From Variovorax sp. MHTC-1 (lineage in GTDB: Bacteria; Pseudomonadota; Gammaproteobacteria; Burkholderiales; Burkholderiaceae_C): a stretch of 64,000 nt of DNA. The position numbers and the translations under genes were made by a program. Of this stretch, positions 29,338 to 39,403 are shown one piece after another. The first letter of the stretch is position 1, and each line of letters opens with the position of its first letter. The stretch covers positions 174,951-238,950 of the forward strand of contig NZ_RWKI01000009.1 of NCBI RefSeq assembly GCF_003984645.1. The letters run 5' to 3'. The notes beneath the pieces were generated by a model that saw only the letters and a list, made by a program, of their open reading frames with translations, was not told the DNA's origin and made no database searches.

Positions 29338-30189
29338 ATGAGAAATATCAAGGCAATGGGTCTTTTAGTTCTGGCATTGATGATCGGCCTGGCCGCTGCC
29401 GTCTATGCATCAGGCTGGGTATCGCGGCAAGGAAACATCGCCTCCAACAAGGTGGTGGTTGCCGTGGTCGATATCGAACTCGGCAGCAAGATCAATGCGC
29501 AAATGCTGTCGACTGCCGATTGGCCGAGCGGGTCCGTCCCGATGGGGGCCTTCAACGACCTCAAGGACGTGCAGGACCGTGTCGCCAAAGTCAGCGTGCT
29601 GCGCGGCGAGGCGATCCTCGAAGGAAAGCTGGCACCGGTGGGAACCAAAGGCGGCCTCTCCGCGGTCATCGCCCCCGGCAAGCGGGCCATGACGGTGCGC
29701 GTCAACGACGTGGTCGGCGTCGCCGGCTTCGCACTGCCCGGCAACTACGTCGACGTCATGGTGAACGCTCAGCAGGACAAGGCCAAGGGCGAAGAAGCAA
29801 AGCAGATCAGCAAGACCGTCCTGGAGCACGTATTGGTCCTGGCCATCGCACAGGAAGCGAGCCGCGACGACACCAAGCCCAAGGTGGTCAACGCCGTGAC
29901 GCTCGAGTTGTCGCCGGAGGATTCCGAAAAGCTCGATCTCGCCCGCAGCGTCGGCACGCTGTCCCTGGTGCTGCGCAACCAGGTGGACAAGACAACCGTA
30001 GCGACCAACGGAATCACCAAGCGCCAGCTCTTTGGCGACAAGGAAATCCTGCCGGTATCGGTGGTGGCCGCTGCCCCCGCCCCTGCCGCGGCCAAGCCCA
30101 GGGCGTCCGTCAGCAAGCCCGTGGTGGCGCCCGCCATGGAATGCGTGGAAGTGATTCAGAGCTCCGGTCGAGCCCTCAATTGCTTCTGA
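29338..30189 (+). CDS. cpaB: Flp pilus assembly protein CpaB/RcpC
   Basis: A 283-aa protein with an N-terminal membrane anchor (MRNIKAMGLLVLALMIGLAAAVYASGWV) and a SAF domain (VVVAVVDIELGSKINAQMLSTADWPSGSVP). The RcpC domain has SAVIAPGKRAMTVRVNDVVGVAGFALPGNYVDVMV. It is a periplasmic component linked to the secretin. The C-terminus has an Ala/Pro linker and ends with two Cys (MECVEVIQSSGRALNCF), which could form a disulfide. It lies between the peptidase and secretin genes in standard Tad order. Confidence 0.93.
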   Translation: MRNIKAMGLLVLALMIGLAAAVYASGWVSRQGNIASNKVVVAVVDIELGSKINAQMLSTADWPSGSVPMGAFNDLKDVQDRVAKVSVLRGEAILEGKLAPVGTKGGLSAVIAPGKRAMTVRVNDVVGVAGFALPGNYVDVMVNAQQDKAKGEEAKQISKTVLEHVLVLAIAQEASRDDTKPKVVNAVTLELSPEDSEKLDLARSVGTLSLVLRNQVDKTTVATNGITKRQLFGDKEILPVSVVAAAPAPAAAKPRASVSKPVVAPAMECVEVIQSSGRALNCF

Positions 30190-30215
30190 TCGAAGAACAC
30201 AGAGGAGAAGTTCAA

Positions 30216-31712
30216 GTGCACAACAACCACAAGTCCCTGGCGCTGCTCGCGGCGCTGGCGTTGACTGGCCCCTCTTTTGCGGCCGACCCGCCCGCCGCTG
30301 CAGCCCAGCCTGCGCCGAGCGCGACCAGTTCCGGCACGAAGCGTTGCACGTCCGTGGTCCACGACGACCGCCCGACCTACGTGACCCTCGGGAAATCGAC
30401 TGTCATACCGCTCGATGTGCGGGTCGCCCGCATCGTCGTGAGCGGCCAGCCGCCGACCAGAGGCCCAGCGCCGAGTGCCGCCGCGGCGGCCGCGCCTGGA
30501 GCGGCAGCCGCGCCGGCGCCTGCGCGCCCCGCGCCCGCCTCCCAAGCGAATGCAAACGACGGCGTGGCCGACATGGAAGTCATGCTGCTCAGCCCGACCG
30601 ACCTGTTCTTCAGGGGCAAGGTCGCGGGATCCATGAATGTGATCCTGCAGAACGCGCAGGGCGCGTGCTTCATCAAGGACATCATCGTCACGATCGATTC
30701 GGGCGCGCTGCAGGCGAAGCTGACCGAACTGATGCCCGAGGAAAACCGAATCAAGGTGCGGGGCGCCGAAAGAGCGATCGTGCTTACCGGCGAGATCAGC
30801 GATGCGCTGAAGCTCGACGATGTGATGAGCCTGGCCACTTCCTACGGCGACGGCAAGAAGGTGGTGAACCTGCTGCGCATCACCTCGCCGCAGCAGGTGA
30901 TGCTCGAAGTCAAGATCGCCGAAGTCAGCAAGACGCTGCTCGACAGGCTGGGGTCGAGCATCGCCGCGCAGAGATTCACCAATGGCGCCACCAACACCTA
31001 TACGCTGATCTCCAGCTTCCTGAGCGGCGGTGGCGCATTCGCGGAAGCGCTGCGGGTCGGCAAGACGGCGATCTCGCTCGACGGCCAGAAAGACGACGGC
31101 CTGGTGCGCGTCCTGGCCGAGCCCAACATCATGGCCATCAGCGGGCAGCAGGCCAGCTTCTTGTCGGGCGGCAAGATTTACATCCCGGTCTCGCAGACCC
31201 AGAACGGCGGCATCCCTACCATCACGCTGGAAGAAAAAGAGTTCGGCATCGGCGTGAAATTCACGCCCACGGTGCTGAACGGCGGCCGGATCAATTTGAA
31301 GATGGTGTCCGAGGTCTCGGATTTGTCGCAGACCGGTTCGCCATTCACGACAGTCACCGGCGTGACCTCCGTGTTGCCCTCGCTCACGGTACGCCGGGCC
31401 GACACCACCGTGCAGCTCAATGACGGACAAAGCTTCGTCATTGCCGGCCTGATCAAGAACAACGTCACTGAAACGATCAAGCGCTTTCCGGGACTCGGCG
31501 AGGTGCCGGTGGTGGGAGCGCTCGCTCGCAGCACCGAGTTCCAGAACGACCAGACGGAACTGCTGTTCGTGATCACGCCGCGCCTGGTCAAGCCGCTGTC
31601 CGAAACGCCCAGGCTGCCCACGGAGAACCACGTCGTGCCCAGCCGCGCCGAGGTCTATTTCAACGGCGCCCTCGAAAGCTCACAACCGGCTCCTTTCCCT
31701 CCCGGTTATTGA
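30216..31712 (+). CDS. cpaC: Flp pilus outer-membrane secretin CpaC/RcpA
   Basis: A 498-aa secretin forming the outer-membrane pore. A signal peptide (VHNNHKSLALLAALALTGPSFA) leads to an N-terminal domain and a BON-like domain (LTELMPEENRIKVRGAERAIVLTGEI). The secretin domain has VRVLAEPNIMAISGQQASFLSGGKIYIPV and FPGLGEVPVVGALARSTEFQNDQTELLFVITPRLV. A 37-residue Ala/Pro-rich tract (about residues 79-115) interrupts the first domain. The GTG start at 30216 is preceded by AGAGGAGA; the frame is open much further upstream through cpaB. Confidence 0.94.
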   Translation: MHNNHKSLALLAALALTGPSFAADPPAAAAQPAPSATSSGTKRCTSVVHDDRPTYVTLGKSTVIPLDVRVARIVVSGQPPTRGPAPSAAAAAAPGAAAAPAPARPAPASQANANDGVADMEVMLLSPTDLFFRGKVAGSMNVILQNAQGACFIKDIIVTIDSGALQAKLTELMPEENRIKVRGAERAIVLTGEISDALKLDDVMSLATSYGDGKKVVNLLRITSPQQVMLEVKIAEVSKTLLDRLGSSIAAQRFTNGATNTYTLISSFLSGGGAFAEALRVGKTAISLDGQKDDGLVRVLAEPNIMAISGQQASFLSGGKIYIPVSQTQNGGIPTITLEEKEFGIGVKFTPTVLNGGRINLKMVSEVSDLSQTGSPFTTVTGVTSVLPSLTVRRADTTVQLNDGQSFVIAGLIKNNVTETIKRFPGLGEVPVVGALARSTEFQNDQTELLFVITPRLVKPLSETPRLPTENHVVPSRAEVYFNGALESSQPAPFPPGY

Positions 31713-31733
31713 ACCCAATCAAGGAGAAACGTC

Positions 31734-32003
31734 ATGACCAAGATTGCCATTGCACTGCTCATCGGCCTGGTAGCGGGCTGTTCATCGGTCACTCCCCATT
31801 ACGACGCGCGCTTCGGCGACGCCGTGCGGGAAGCAAAAAGAAAAATGGTTATCAATCCGGACGCTGGAAAGAATTCCGACCCAGTGGGTGGGATGGACGG
31901 GAAGGCGGCCCGGGAGTCGATCATTCTTTATCAAGGCACCTACAAGGCGCCGCCTCCTGCTATCAATGTCATCAATATTGGTGGCGGCATTGCCGATAAG
32001 TAA
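31734..32003 (+). CDS. Tad-locus lipoprotein (possible secretin pilotin)
   Basis: An 89-aa protein with lipobox LVAGC (MTKIAIALLIGLVAGCSSV). A conserved-looking body, DARFGDAVREAKRKMVINPD then KNSDPVGGMDGKAA, ends PPPAINVINIGGGIADK. Similar short lipoproteins occur right after the secretin in betaproteobacterial Tad loci. Its place corresponds to CpaD/RcpB, though it is much shorter. It may help the secretin reach the outer membrane; that is inference. Following it, 32004-32122 is AT-rich and non-coding. Confidence 0.8.
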   Translation: MTKIAIALLIGLVAGCSSVTPHYDARFGDAVREAKRKMVINPDAGKNSDPVGGMDGKAARESIILYQGTYKAPPPAINVINIGGGIADK

Positions 32004-32122
32004 TTTAAACAATCACTAGAAATTGGAATTTTTTATGGAAAGGAGTTGGAATGGCCGAGTAAAAAGTCATCTACCAATCAAATTCGCTAGTCAATTTATT
32101 CAATCAATTCAAAGGTGTGCAA

Positions 32123-32332
32123 ATGACCAAATTTTTTAAGGCAGCTCGCAATTCCATCGGCTCTTTTGTGAAAGATGAAGAGGGCGCCCAGATCGTCGAG
32201 TACGCGCTTATTATCGCTGTTATCTCTCTTGTGCTTATCGTCGCGCTGCGGAACTTGAATGGCGGCGACTTCACTACCTTCATTGCCGAAGTCGGGGCCT
32301 GCTTGACCAACGGCGCAACCTGCGGCCCGTGA
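32123..32332 (+). CDS. flp: Flp-type major pilin
   Basis: A 69-aa prepilin: MTKFFKAARNSIGSFVKDEE then GAQIVEYALIIAVISLVLIV, the canonical Flp cleavage and hydrophobic segment with EY at +5/+6 after the processing Gly. A short exposed tail ends with two Cys (GACLTNGATCGP) that may pair. The ATG at 32123 follows AAAGGTG. A GTG two codons earlier is less likely. It stands in its own AT-rich surroundings with large gaps on both sides, as expected of a strongly expressed pilin. Confidence 0.92.
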   Translation: MTKFFKAARNSIGSFVKDEEGAQIVEYALIIAVISLVLIVALRNLNGGDFTTFIAEVGACLTNGATCGP

Positions 32333-32361
32333 TGCACTTGTAAGTGCCGTTGGCATGGCAA

Positions 32362-32381
32362 GCGGTGGCGCCGCATTTTTT
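32362..32381 (+). terminator. Weak terminator or attenuator after flp
   Basis: GCGG-TGGCG-CCGC hairpin, then A and six T residues, 30 bp after the pilin stop. The 4-bp stem is short. If active it would limit read-through and keep pilin mRNA in excess over the assembly genes. Confidence 0.35.
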
Positions 32382-32484
32382 CTGCTGCGCCGTCGCTCGC
32401 CTAGCCGACGCATAGGTAGTGCAATCCTTCATATCCGCCGCCAGGCAGCCTCGGCATACCTTGATTTCAACAAAGGAAGTTCAC

Positions 32485-32661
32485 ATGTTGATGGTATTTT
32501 TTAAGGACGAGGAAGGCGCTCAGATCGTTGAATACGCATTGACTATCGCGGTGATATCACTCGCGCTGGTCGTCGCACTCCAGCCTCTGACCCTCGGTGC
32601 CGGCTTTGGTAGCGTGATCCAAAAAATTACCAACTGTCTGACCACGGCTTCGTGCCCGTAG
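32485..32661 (+). CDS. flp: Flp-type pilin, second major-type copy
   Basis: A 58-aa prepilin: MLMVFFKDEEGAQIVEYALT then IAVISLALVVALQPLTLGAG, with a tail holding two Cys (NCLTTASCP). The processing region (KDEEGAQIVEYAL) is identical to the preceding pilin while leader and tail differ, so the two are diverged duplicates. AAAGGAAG precedes the ATG at 32485. It lies 35 bp before the TadG-type gene, so unlike the first copy it may be co-transcribed with the assembly genes. Confidence 0.88.
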   Translation: MLMVFFKDEEGAQIVEYALTIAVISLALVVALQPLTLGAGFGSVIQKITNCLTTASCP

Positions 32662-32696
32662 TCCATTGGCGAGTTTCGATGAACAGAGGACCTCTC

Positions 32697-33992
32697 ATGC
32701 CAAGCGTTGCCATTCACCGTTGCCTCCGCCGCCGTCAGCGCGGGGCAGTGATCATTACAACAGCGCTCGCGCTGCTGTTTCTGCTCGGCTTCATGGGAAT
32801 TGCATTGGATTTTGGTCGCCTCTTTGTTGTCAAAACAGAGTTGCAAACCGCGATGGACAGTTGTGCATTGGCGGCGGCGGGGGAATTGGATGGGCAAAGT
32901 AGCGCATTGGATCGCGCCAGAAGCGCCGGAAAGACGGCCGGGAACCTGAACCGCGTCAACCTGCAGTCCGCCGATTGGAGCGGCGAGGGCCAGATCGTCG
33001 ACGCCGACATCACCTTCAAGGATTCCGCATATGTGACGACCGGCGATTTCGCAGCCGCCAAGTACGCGCAGTGCCAGCACACGCAGCCGAACGTGAAGAT
33101 GTGGCTGCTGGCGGCCATGGGCGCCTTTAACGGCAACACGGCAGGCAACCCCGCAACCCACAATGTGGCGGCGACGGCGGTCGCCACCCGGGCCAGCGCG
33201 CAGACCAGCTGCCCCGTTCCGGTGGGGCTCAAACCCAAGCCAGGCGGCACCGCCCCAAACTACGGTTTCGCTGTGGGCGAATGGGTCACGCTGATCAATG
33301 AACAAGGTGCAGCAGCAGGCGGCGAGATCGGCTGGGCCAATCTGGATGGATCCAACAGCGCAGCCGAAACGGAAGCCGAGCTCAACGGTTATTGTGGGAC
33401 GGAGGTCGGCGACACCTTGGGAACTCCCGGCGTGCAGGCTTCCGTTGCCGATGCCTGGAACTATCGCTTCGGGATCTACAAGAACAGCGCCGATCCGGCC
33501 GCGACTGTGAGCAATCCTGATTTCACCGGTTACGCCTACACCGCGACCAACTGGCCGGCGCAGCAGAGTGCCTACGATGGTCCAGCGCCCGGTGCAGCCG
33601 CGCCGACCGCGGAGAATTTCCTGACCAAACGTCAGGCATACGCGTCCTGCGCCGATACCGGGACCAAGGTCAAGGGCGCCAACAGTTGCGAGTCGATCTC
33701 GGCCCCCCATTTGTCTTTGAACAGCTTCCAGAAGCTGGCTGCACCGGGCGACGCGCCGGGTGGGCATAAGCAATATGGACGCAACAGACGCATCGTCACG
33801 GTACCGGTGATCAATGCCGCCAGCCAAGTCGTCGACTATGCATGCATGCTGATGCTGCAGCCCCTGTCGATTCCGATGACGAACGTGCAATTGGAATTCA
33901 GGGGCAACGCCTCGGAAGAAGGCAGCCCTTGCACGACCAGCGGCCTTCCAGGTGGTGCCGCTGGGCCGCTCGTTCCGGTTCTGGTGAGGTAA
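32697..33992 (+). CDS. tadG: TadG-like pilus assembly protein
   Basis: A 431-aa protein. The N-terminal TadE/TadG-type pseudopilin segment is CLRRRQRGAVIITTALALLF then LLGFMGIALDFGRLFVVKTE. A long extracytoplasmic region with many Cys residues and Ala/Thr-rich stretches follows. It lacks an obvious full von Willebrand A domain, so it belongs to the shorter TadG group. The start at 32697 has AGAGGA six bases upstream; an ATG at 32679 has none. It is likely a minor subunit or pilus anchor. Confidence 0.82.
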   Translation: MPSVAIHRCLRRRQRGAVIITTALALLFLLGFMGIALDFGRLFVVKTELQTAMDSCALAAAGELDGQSSALDRARSAGKTAGNLNRVNLQSADWSGEGQIVDADITFKDSAYVTTGDFAAAKYAQCQHTQPNVKMWLLAAMGAFNGNTAGNPATHNVAATAVATRASAQTSCPVPVGLKPKPGGTAPNYGFAVGEWVTLINEQGAAAGGEIGWANLDGSNSAAETEAELNGYCGTEVGDTLGTPGVQASVADAWNYRFGIYKNSADPAATVSNPDFTGYAYTATNWPAQQSAYDGPAPGAAAPTAENFLTKRQAYASCADTGTKVKGANSCESISAPHLSLNSFQKLAAPGDAPGGHKQYGRNRRIVTVPVINAASQVVDYACMLMLQPLSIPMTNVQLEFRGNASEEGSPCTTSGLPGGAAGPLVPVLVR

Positions 33993-34001
33993 GGAGTCGA
34001 T

Positions 34002-34451
34002 ATGAAAGCCAAACAATCCGGAGTGGCATTGGTCGAGCTGGCCTTGATCATTCCACTTTTGTTGCTGCTGACCTTTATCACCACCGAGTTCGGGCGCGCG
34101 ATGTTTGAATACAACGTGGTTACGAAGTCGACGCGGGACGCCGTGCGCTATCTCTCGGTTCAGACGCCGGGCACTCACATTGCAGAAGCTCGAAATCTGA
34201 TGGTTTACGGCAATCTCGCGGGCACGGGAACGCCGTTGGCGCGCGGGCTCAGCCTTGCCAACGTGCCGGCGGCAAGCTGCTGCACCTGGCAGACGGCGGG
34301 AACAAACCCCGTGATAAATACCGTGACCGTGCGCATCAGCGGATACACGTTTCGCTCGCTTTTTATCAGCGTCTTCGGCGTCGTCTTCGGCGATGCCAAC
34401 GGCGACATCGTCTTTAGCGACATCACCGCAACGATGAGAGGTGCGACATGA
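34002..34451 (+). CDS. tadE: TadE-family pseudopilin
   Basis: A 149-aa protein with the TadE pattern MKAKQSGVALVELALIIPLL then LLLTFITTEFGRAMFEYNVV. Cleavage at QSG|VALVE and a membrane helix are followed by a periplasmic domain with TRDAVRYLS. AAGGAG precedes the ATG. It is processed by the same peptidase as Flp and required for pilus assembly in model Tad systems. The stop overlaps the next start (ATGA). Confidence 0.88.
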   Translation: MKAKQSGVALVELALIIPLLLLLTFITTEFGRAMFEYNVVTKSTRDAVRYLSVQTPGTHIAEARNLMVYGNLAGTGTPLARGLSLANVPAASCCTWQTAGTNPVINTVTVRISGYTFRSLFISVFGVVFGDANGDIVFSDITATMRGAT

Positions 34452-34882
34452 AAAGAAAGCAAACCGGCGCGACCATCGTGGAATTCGCGTTGGGCCTCAT
34501 CATGTTTTTCATGTTCTTTTTCGGAATCACGGACTTCGCCCGCATGCTTTTCACTTGGAGCGCCGCGAACGAAGCGACCAGGGCCGGCGCCCGATATGCG
34601 GTGGTTTGCGACGACACCTTCAACCAAGCGCAGGTGCTGGCAAAGATGCAGGCGCTGCTGCCACAGATCAACGCCATCGACCTGGCGTGGATCCCGTCAG
34701 GGTGCAATGCAGCGACTTGCGAGGGCGTCACGGTGACGGTCACTAGTCTCAATTACCAATGGATTTCTCCGATCGCCGGTGCCGCTCGGCTGGCGCCTAT
34801 TCCGATGCCGACTTTTTCCACCTTCCTGCCCCGCGAAGTTATGCACCAAGACCCGAATAGTGCTGCGATCTGCACATCATGA
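34448..34882 (+). CDS. tadF: TadF/TadE-family pseudopilin
   Basis: A 144-aa second TadE-like protein: MKRKQTGATIVEFALGLIMF then FMFFFGITDFARMLFTWSAA. Cleavage at QTG|ATIVEF is expected. The periplasmic part has NEATRAGARYAVVC and three further Cys residues. It is coupled by 4-base overlap to the previous pseudopilin gene. TadE and TadF are hard to tell apart by sequence; the name follows gene order. Confidence 0.85.
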   Translation: MKRKQTGATIVEFALGLIMFFMFFFGITDFARMLFTWSAANEATRAGARYAVVCDDTFNQAQVLAKMQALLPQINAIDLAWIPSGCNAATCEGVTVTVTSLNYQWISPIAGAARLAPIPMPTFSTFLPREVMHQDPNSAAICTS

Positions 34883-34897
34883 ATATGGATGGACAAA

Positions 34898-36049
34898 ATG
34901 AAAATCGCCCTTATTTCTCCCAGCAAGAATCATCTTCAGGAAATGAGCCGGGTGCTCGAGACTCACTCGCACACCGTGGTGCTGTTCGACGGCGGCAAAA
35001 GCAAAATGCGCCAGGTTGCCGAACAGGAGCAGCCGGATCTGATGGTGGTGGATGGCATGTGCTGCGATCCCAATGAACTGGCGCTGGTCGAATACGTCAC
35101 CACGCACCACCCGAAAGTGGCCGTGATCCTGCTTTGTGCCAGCCAGACGCCGGAATTCCTGATCAATTCCATGCGCGCCGGCGTGCGGGAAGTGCTCCCT
35201 TCGCCGGCCACGCCGGCCGCTCTGGAGGCCGCGGTGAACCGCATGGCGGCCAAGCTCGTGGGGCTTCACGGCGCCACGGCCGGCAAGGTGCTTGCATTCA
35301 TGCCCTGCAAAGGCGGCAGCGGTGCGACCTTCCTGGCAACGAACCTCGGCTACCAGCTGGCAGAAACCAGTTCGGTGCTGCTGATCGATCTGAATCTGCA
35401 GTTCGGCGACGCCCTGTCCTTCGTCAGCGATGGCAAGCCCGCTTCCACGGTGGCTGATGTCGCGCACGACATCAGCAGGCTGGACGCCTCCTTCCTGGTG
35501 GCAAGCACAGTCAAGGTCGCGCCCAACTTCAGCATCCTGGCCGCGCCGGAGGACATGTCCAAAGCCATGGAGGTCAAGGCGGAACATGTGGACGCCATCC
35601 TCGCCCTGGCCGTGACCTTGTACGACTTCGTGCTGCTGGATCTCGATCGAAATCTGAACACGCTGGCGATCAGGGCACTGGATCGTGCCCAGCGGATATA
35701 TCCCGTGCTGCAGGCGGGGCTGCCATCCATTCGAAACGCAGGCAAGTTGCTGGCGGTGTTCAAGTCGCTGGGCTATCCGGCAACCAAGACCGAGCTGATC
35801 GTCAATCGCTTCGAAAAAACGGGCGAGATCGGCATCAGCGACATGCGGCGTTCGCTGGGCTCCGTCGCGCTGCTCACGATCCCGGACTCCTACAAAGAAG
35901 TGAACAACTCGATCAACCGCGGTGTCCCCCTGGTGGAAATCTCGCGCACCAACCCTGTCAGTAAAAGCCTAGCTGATCTGGCGCTGGCGCTGGCTCCGCG
36001 GCAAGAGCAGAACAGCAGCTTCTTCGCCCGTCTCTTTCGGAAAGCCTAA
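34898..36049 (+). CDS. cpaE: Pilus assembly/localisation ATPase CpaE/TadZ
   Basis: A 383-aa protein. An N-terminal atypical receiver-like domain (MKIALISPSKNHLQEMSRVL...LMVVDGMCCDPNELALVEYV) is followed by a ParA/MinD-like ATPase domain. The deviant Walker A reads KGGSGAT (Lys138 to Thr144). The signature Lys before Thr in the usual KGGxGKT is Ala, as in other TadZ proteins with weakened ATPase. TadZ marks the pole or site where the Tad machine assembles. The start at 34898 has GGATGGA upstream; ATG at 34889 would add three residues. Confidence 0.92.
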   Translation: MKIALISPSKNHLQEMSRVLETHSHTVVLFDGGKSKMRQVAEQEQPDLMVVDGMCCDPNELALVEYVTTHHPKVAVILLCASQTPEFLINSMRAGVREVLPSPATPAALEAAVNRMAAKLVGLHGATAGKVLAFMPCKGGSGATFLATNLGYQLAETSSVLLIDLNLQFGDALSFVSDGKPASTVADVAHDISRLDASFLVASTVKVAPNFSILAAPEDMSKAMEVKAEHVDAILALAVTLYDFVLLDLDRNLNTLAIRALDRAQRIYPVLQAGLPSIRNAGKLLAVFKSLGYPATKTELIVNRFEKTGEIGISDMRRSLGSVALLTIPDSYKEVNNSINRGVPLVEISRTNPVSKSLADLALALAPRQEQNSSFFARLFRKA

Positions 36050-36085
36050 CCGTCTTCTCTCTGCAATCCACAAGGCAGGTACCCC

Positions 36086-37459
<1,374 letters not shown>

Positions 37460-37470
37460 AGGAGTCGATC

Positions 37471-38463
37471 ATGTGGAAAGACATCGGCGGCAATGCCTTC
37501 CTGGTCGTTGCAGTTCTGGTTTTCGTGGCCGTGCTTCTTCTTCTGGAAGCCCTGTATCTGATCTGGAAGTCGTACAAAGGGCCCGAGGCCAAGAAGCTCG
37601 AAAAGCGACTGCAGGCGCTGTCGGCCTCTCATGACGCAACCGCCCAGGCCCAGTTGCTGAAGGAGCGCATGCTGAGCGAGGTGCCGGCTTTCCAGCGGCT
37701 CCTGTTCAGTATTCCGAGAGCGCACAGCCTCGACAAATTCATCCTCCAGTCCGGTCTGAACTGGACAGTCTCGAAGCTGCTGCTCTCATGCGCAGGATTC
37801 GGTGTGATCGGCCTCGTCCTGATGACCGGCGTGGCTCGTCAACCCATTTTGATGAGCGCTGCGGCAGCTGCAGCACTGGCAGCGCTGCCGCTGCTTTATC
37901 TGCAGCACAAGCGAAGCGGGCGGCTGGACAAGCTCGAGCGGCAATTGCCCGATGCGCTCGACCTGGTGACTCGGGCATTGCGGTCCGGGCATTCGTTTGC
38001 GTCCGGCCTGCAAATGATCGGCGAAGAAATGGCGGAGCCCATTGCCAATGAATTCCGCATCGTCAGCGACGAAGTCAATTTCGGGGTGTCGCTGCAGCAG
38101 GCGCTGACCAACCTGAGCGAAAGAGTCCCGCTCACCGACTTGCGTTACTTCGTCGTGGCGGTACTGGTCCAGCGCGACTCCGGCGGCAACCTCACCGAGG
38201 TGCTGGGCAACCTGAGCCGTCTGGTTCGCGAGCGCCTGAAGCTGTATGGGAAGGTCAGGGTCTTGTCGTCGGAGGGGCGGCTGTCCGCCTGGATCGTCGG
38301 TTCGATGCCATTCGCGCTGGCGGGGGTGATGAACCTGGTGAATCCGTCCTTCATGTCACCCTTGTGGAAGGACCCGATCGGCATTGCCATCATCAAGTAC
38401 ATGCTCATCTTGATGGCTTTCGGCGTCTTGATTCTCAGAAAAATCATCAAGATCCGGGTATAG
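37471..38463 (+). CDS. tadB: Inner-membrane pilus platform protein TadB
   Basis: A 330-aa T2SS_F-family protein with two N-terminal helices (NAFLVVAVLVFVAVLLLLEALYLI...), the cytoplasmic T2SSF domain (LERQLPDALDLVTRALRSGHSFASGLQMIGEEMAEPIANEF, FVVAVLVQRDSGGNLTEVLGNLS) and two C-terminal helices. It forms the platform with TadC, on which the TadA ATPase acts. AAAGGAG precedes the ATG, and the gap from cpaF is 11 bp. Confidence 0.94.
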   Translation: MWKDIGGNAFLVVAVLVFVAVLLLLEALYLIWKSYKGPEAKKLEKRLQALSASHDATAQAQLLKERMLSEVPAFQRLLFSIPRAHSLDKFILQSGLNWTVSKLLLSCAGFGVIGLVLMTGVARQPILMSAAAAAALAALPLLYLQHKRSGRLDKLERQLPDALDLVTRALRSGHSFASGLQMIGEEMAEPIANEFRIVSDEVNFGVSLQQALTNLSERVPLTDLRYFVVAVLVQRDSGGNLTEVLGNLSRLVRERLKLYGKVRVLSSEGRLSAWIVGSMPFALAGVMNLVNPSFMSPLWKDPIGIAIIKYMLILMAFGVLILRKIIKIRV

Positions 38464-38475
38464 AGGAGAACGAAA

Positions 38476-39384
38476 ATGATGCTATTTCCCGCGCTTATCT
38501 TCTTCGCCGTAGTCTTGACACTCGGCGGGGTGTTCCTCTGGCTGAACCCCAGCAAGACAGAACAGCGGCTGCAGGCCATGTCCAATCCGACAGGCAAGTC
38601 GCAGTGGACGGAATCGGTGGTGAAAATCGTCGGTCCCTTCGCTCAGCTTTCGGCGCCGCCGATCGATGGCGAGGCATCGCCGCTGCGCGTCAAGTTTCTC
38701 AATGCAGGTATCCGGCACCCTGATGCGCACCTGATCTTCTTCGGCTCCAAGACATTGCTGCCGCTTGCTCTTGCAGGACTGGCCTTTATTGCCCTGAGAG
38801 CGTCGAATCAGACGACAGGCTTGACGATGGTGATGTACCTCGCCGTGGGAGCATTGATCGGCTGCTATCTGCCGAATTTCGTCCTGTACCTGATGACGAG
38901 AAGCCGGAAGCGGGAGATCTTCGAGAGCTTTCCCGACGCTGCCGACTTGATGCTGGTTTGCGTCGAGGCAGGCCTGGGGCTCGATGCCGGCCTGGTGAAG
39001 GTCACGGATGAAATCAGGATGAAAAGCATCGCCCTGGCGGAAGAACTCCACTGGACGAACCTCGAGATGCGGGCTGGCGGAACGCGCGAGAAATCGCTGC
39101 GCAATCTGGCCATGCGCACGGGCGTCGAGGAAATCGGCATCTTTGCCACCATGCTGACCCAGGCCGACAAGTTCGGAACGAGCATCGGCGAATCGCTTCG
39201 GGTCTTTTCCGATGATCTGCGGCACAAAAGGCAGGTGCGTGCGGAGGAGATAGCCGCCAAGATTCCGACCAAGATGCTCATTCCGCTGGTCTTGTGCATA
39301 TTCCCGTCGATCCTGATGGTGATCCTCGGCCCGGCCGCCATTCAGATCATCCGAACCCTTGGCCCCATGTTCGGCGGACAATGA
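38476..39384 (+). CDS. tadC: Inner-membrane pilus platform protein TadC
   Basis: A 302-aa partner of TadB with the same layout. The T2SSF domain reads ESFPDAADLMLVCVEAGLGLDAGLVKV, then LRNLAMRTGVEEIGIFATMLTQADKFGTSIGESLRVFSDDLRHKRQVRAEEIAAKIPTKM. The C-terminal helix (LVLCIFPSILMVILGPAAIQII) is typical. GAGGAGAAC precedes the ATG. It is the last plus-strand Tad gene; no TadD-type TPR lipoprotein follows. It converges with the response regulator gene. Confidence 0.94.
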   Translation: MMLFPALIFFAVVLTLGGVFLWLNPSKTEQRLQAMSNPTGKSQWTESVVKIVGPFAQLSAPPIDGEASPLRVKFLNAGIRHPDAHLIFFGSKTLLPLALAGLAFIALRASNQTTGLTMVMYLAVGALIGCYLPNFVLYLMTRSRKREIFESFPDAADLMLVCVEAGLGLDAGLVKVTDEIRMKSIALAEELHWTNLEMRAGGTREKSLRNLAMRTGVEEIGIFATMLTQADKFGTSIGESLRVFSDDLRHKRQVRAEEIAAKIPTKMLIPLVLCIFPSILMVILGPAAIQIIRTLGPMFGGQ

Positions 39385-39403
39385 CAGAAAGGCGGCGCTG
39401 CCC

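Noticed and set aside
32004..32122. Three-codon minigene (ATGGCCGAGTAA behind GGAG) before flp
   Set aside because: It has a good ribosome site but no coding content. Possible leader, but chance is equally likely in this AT-rich gap.
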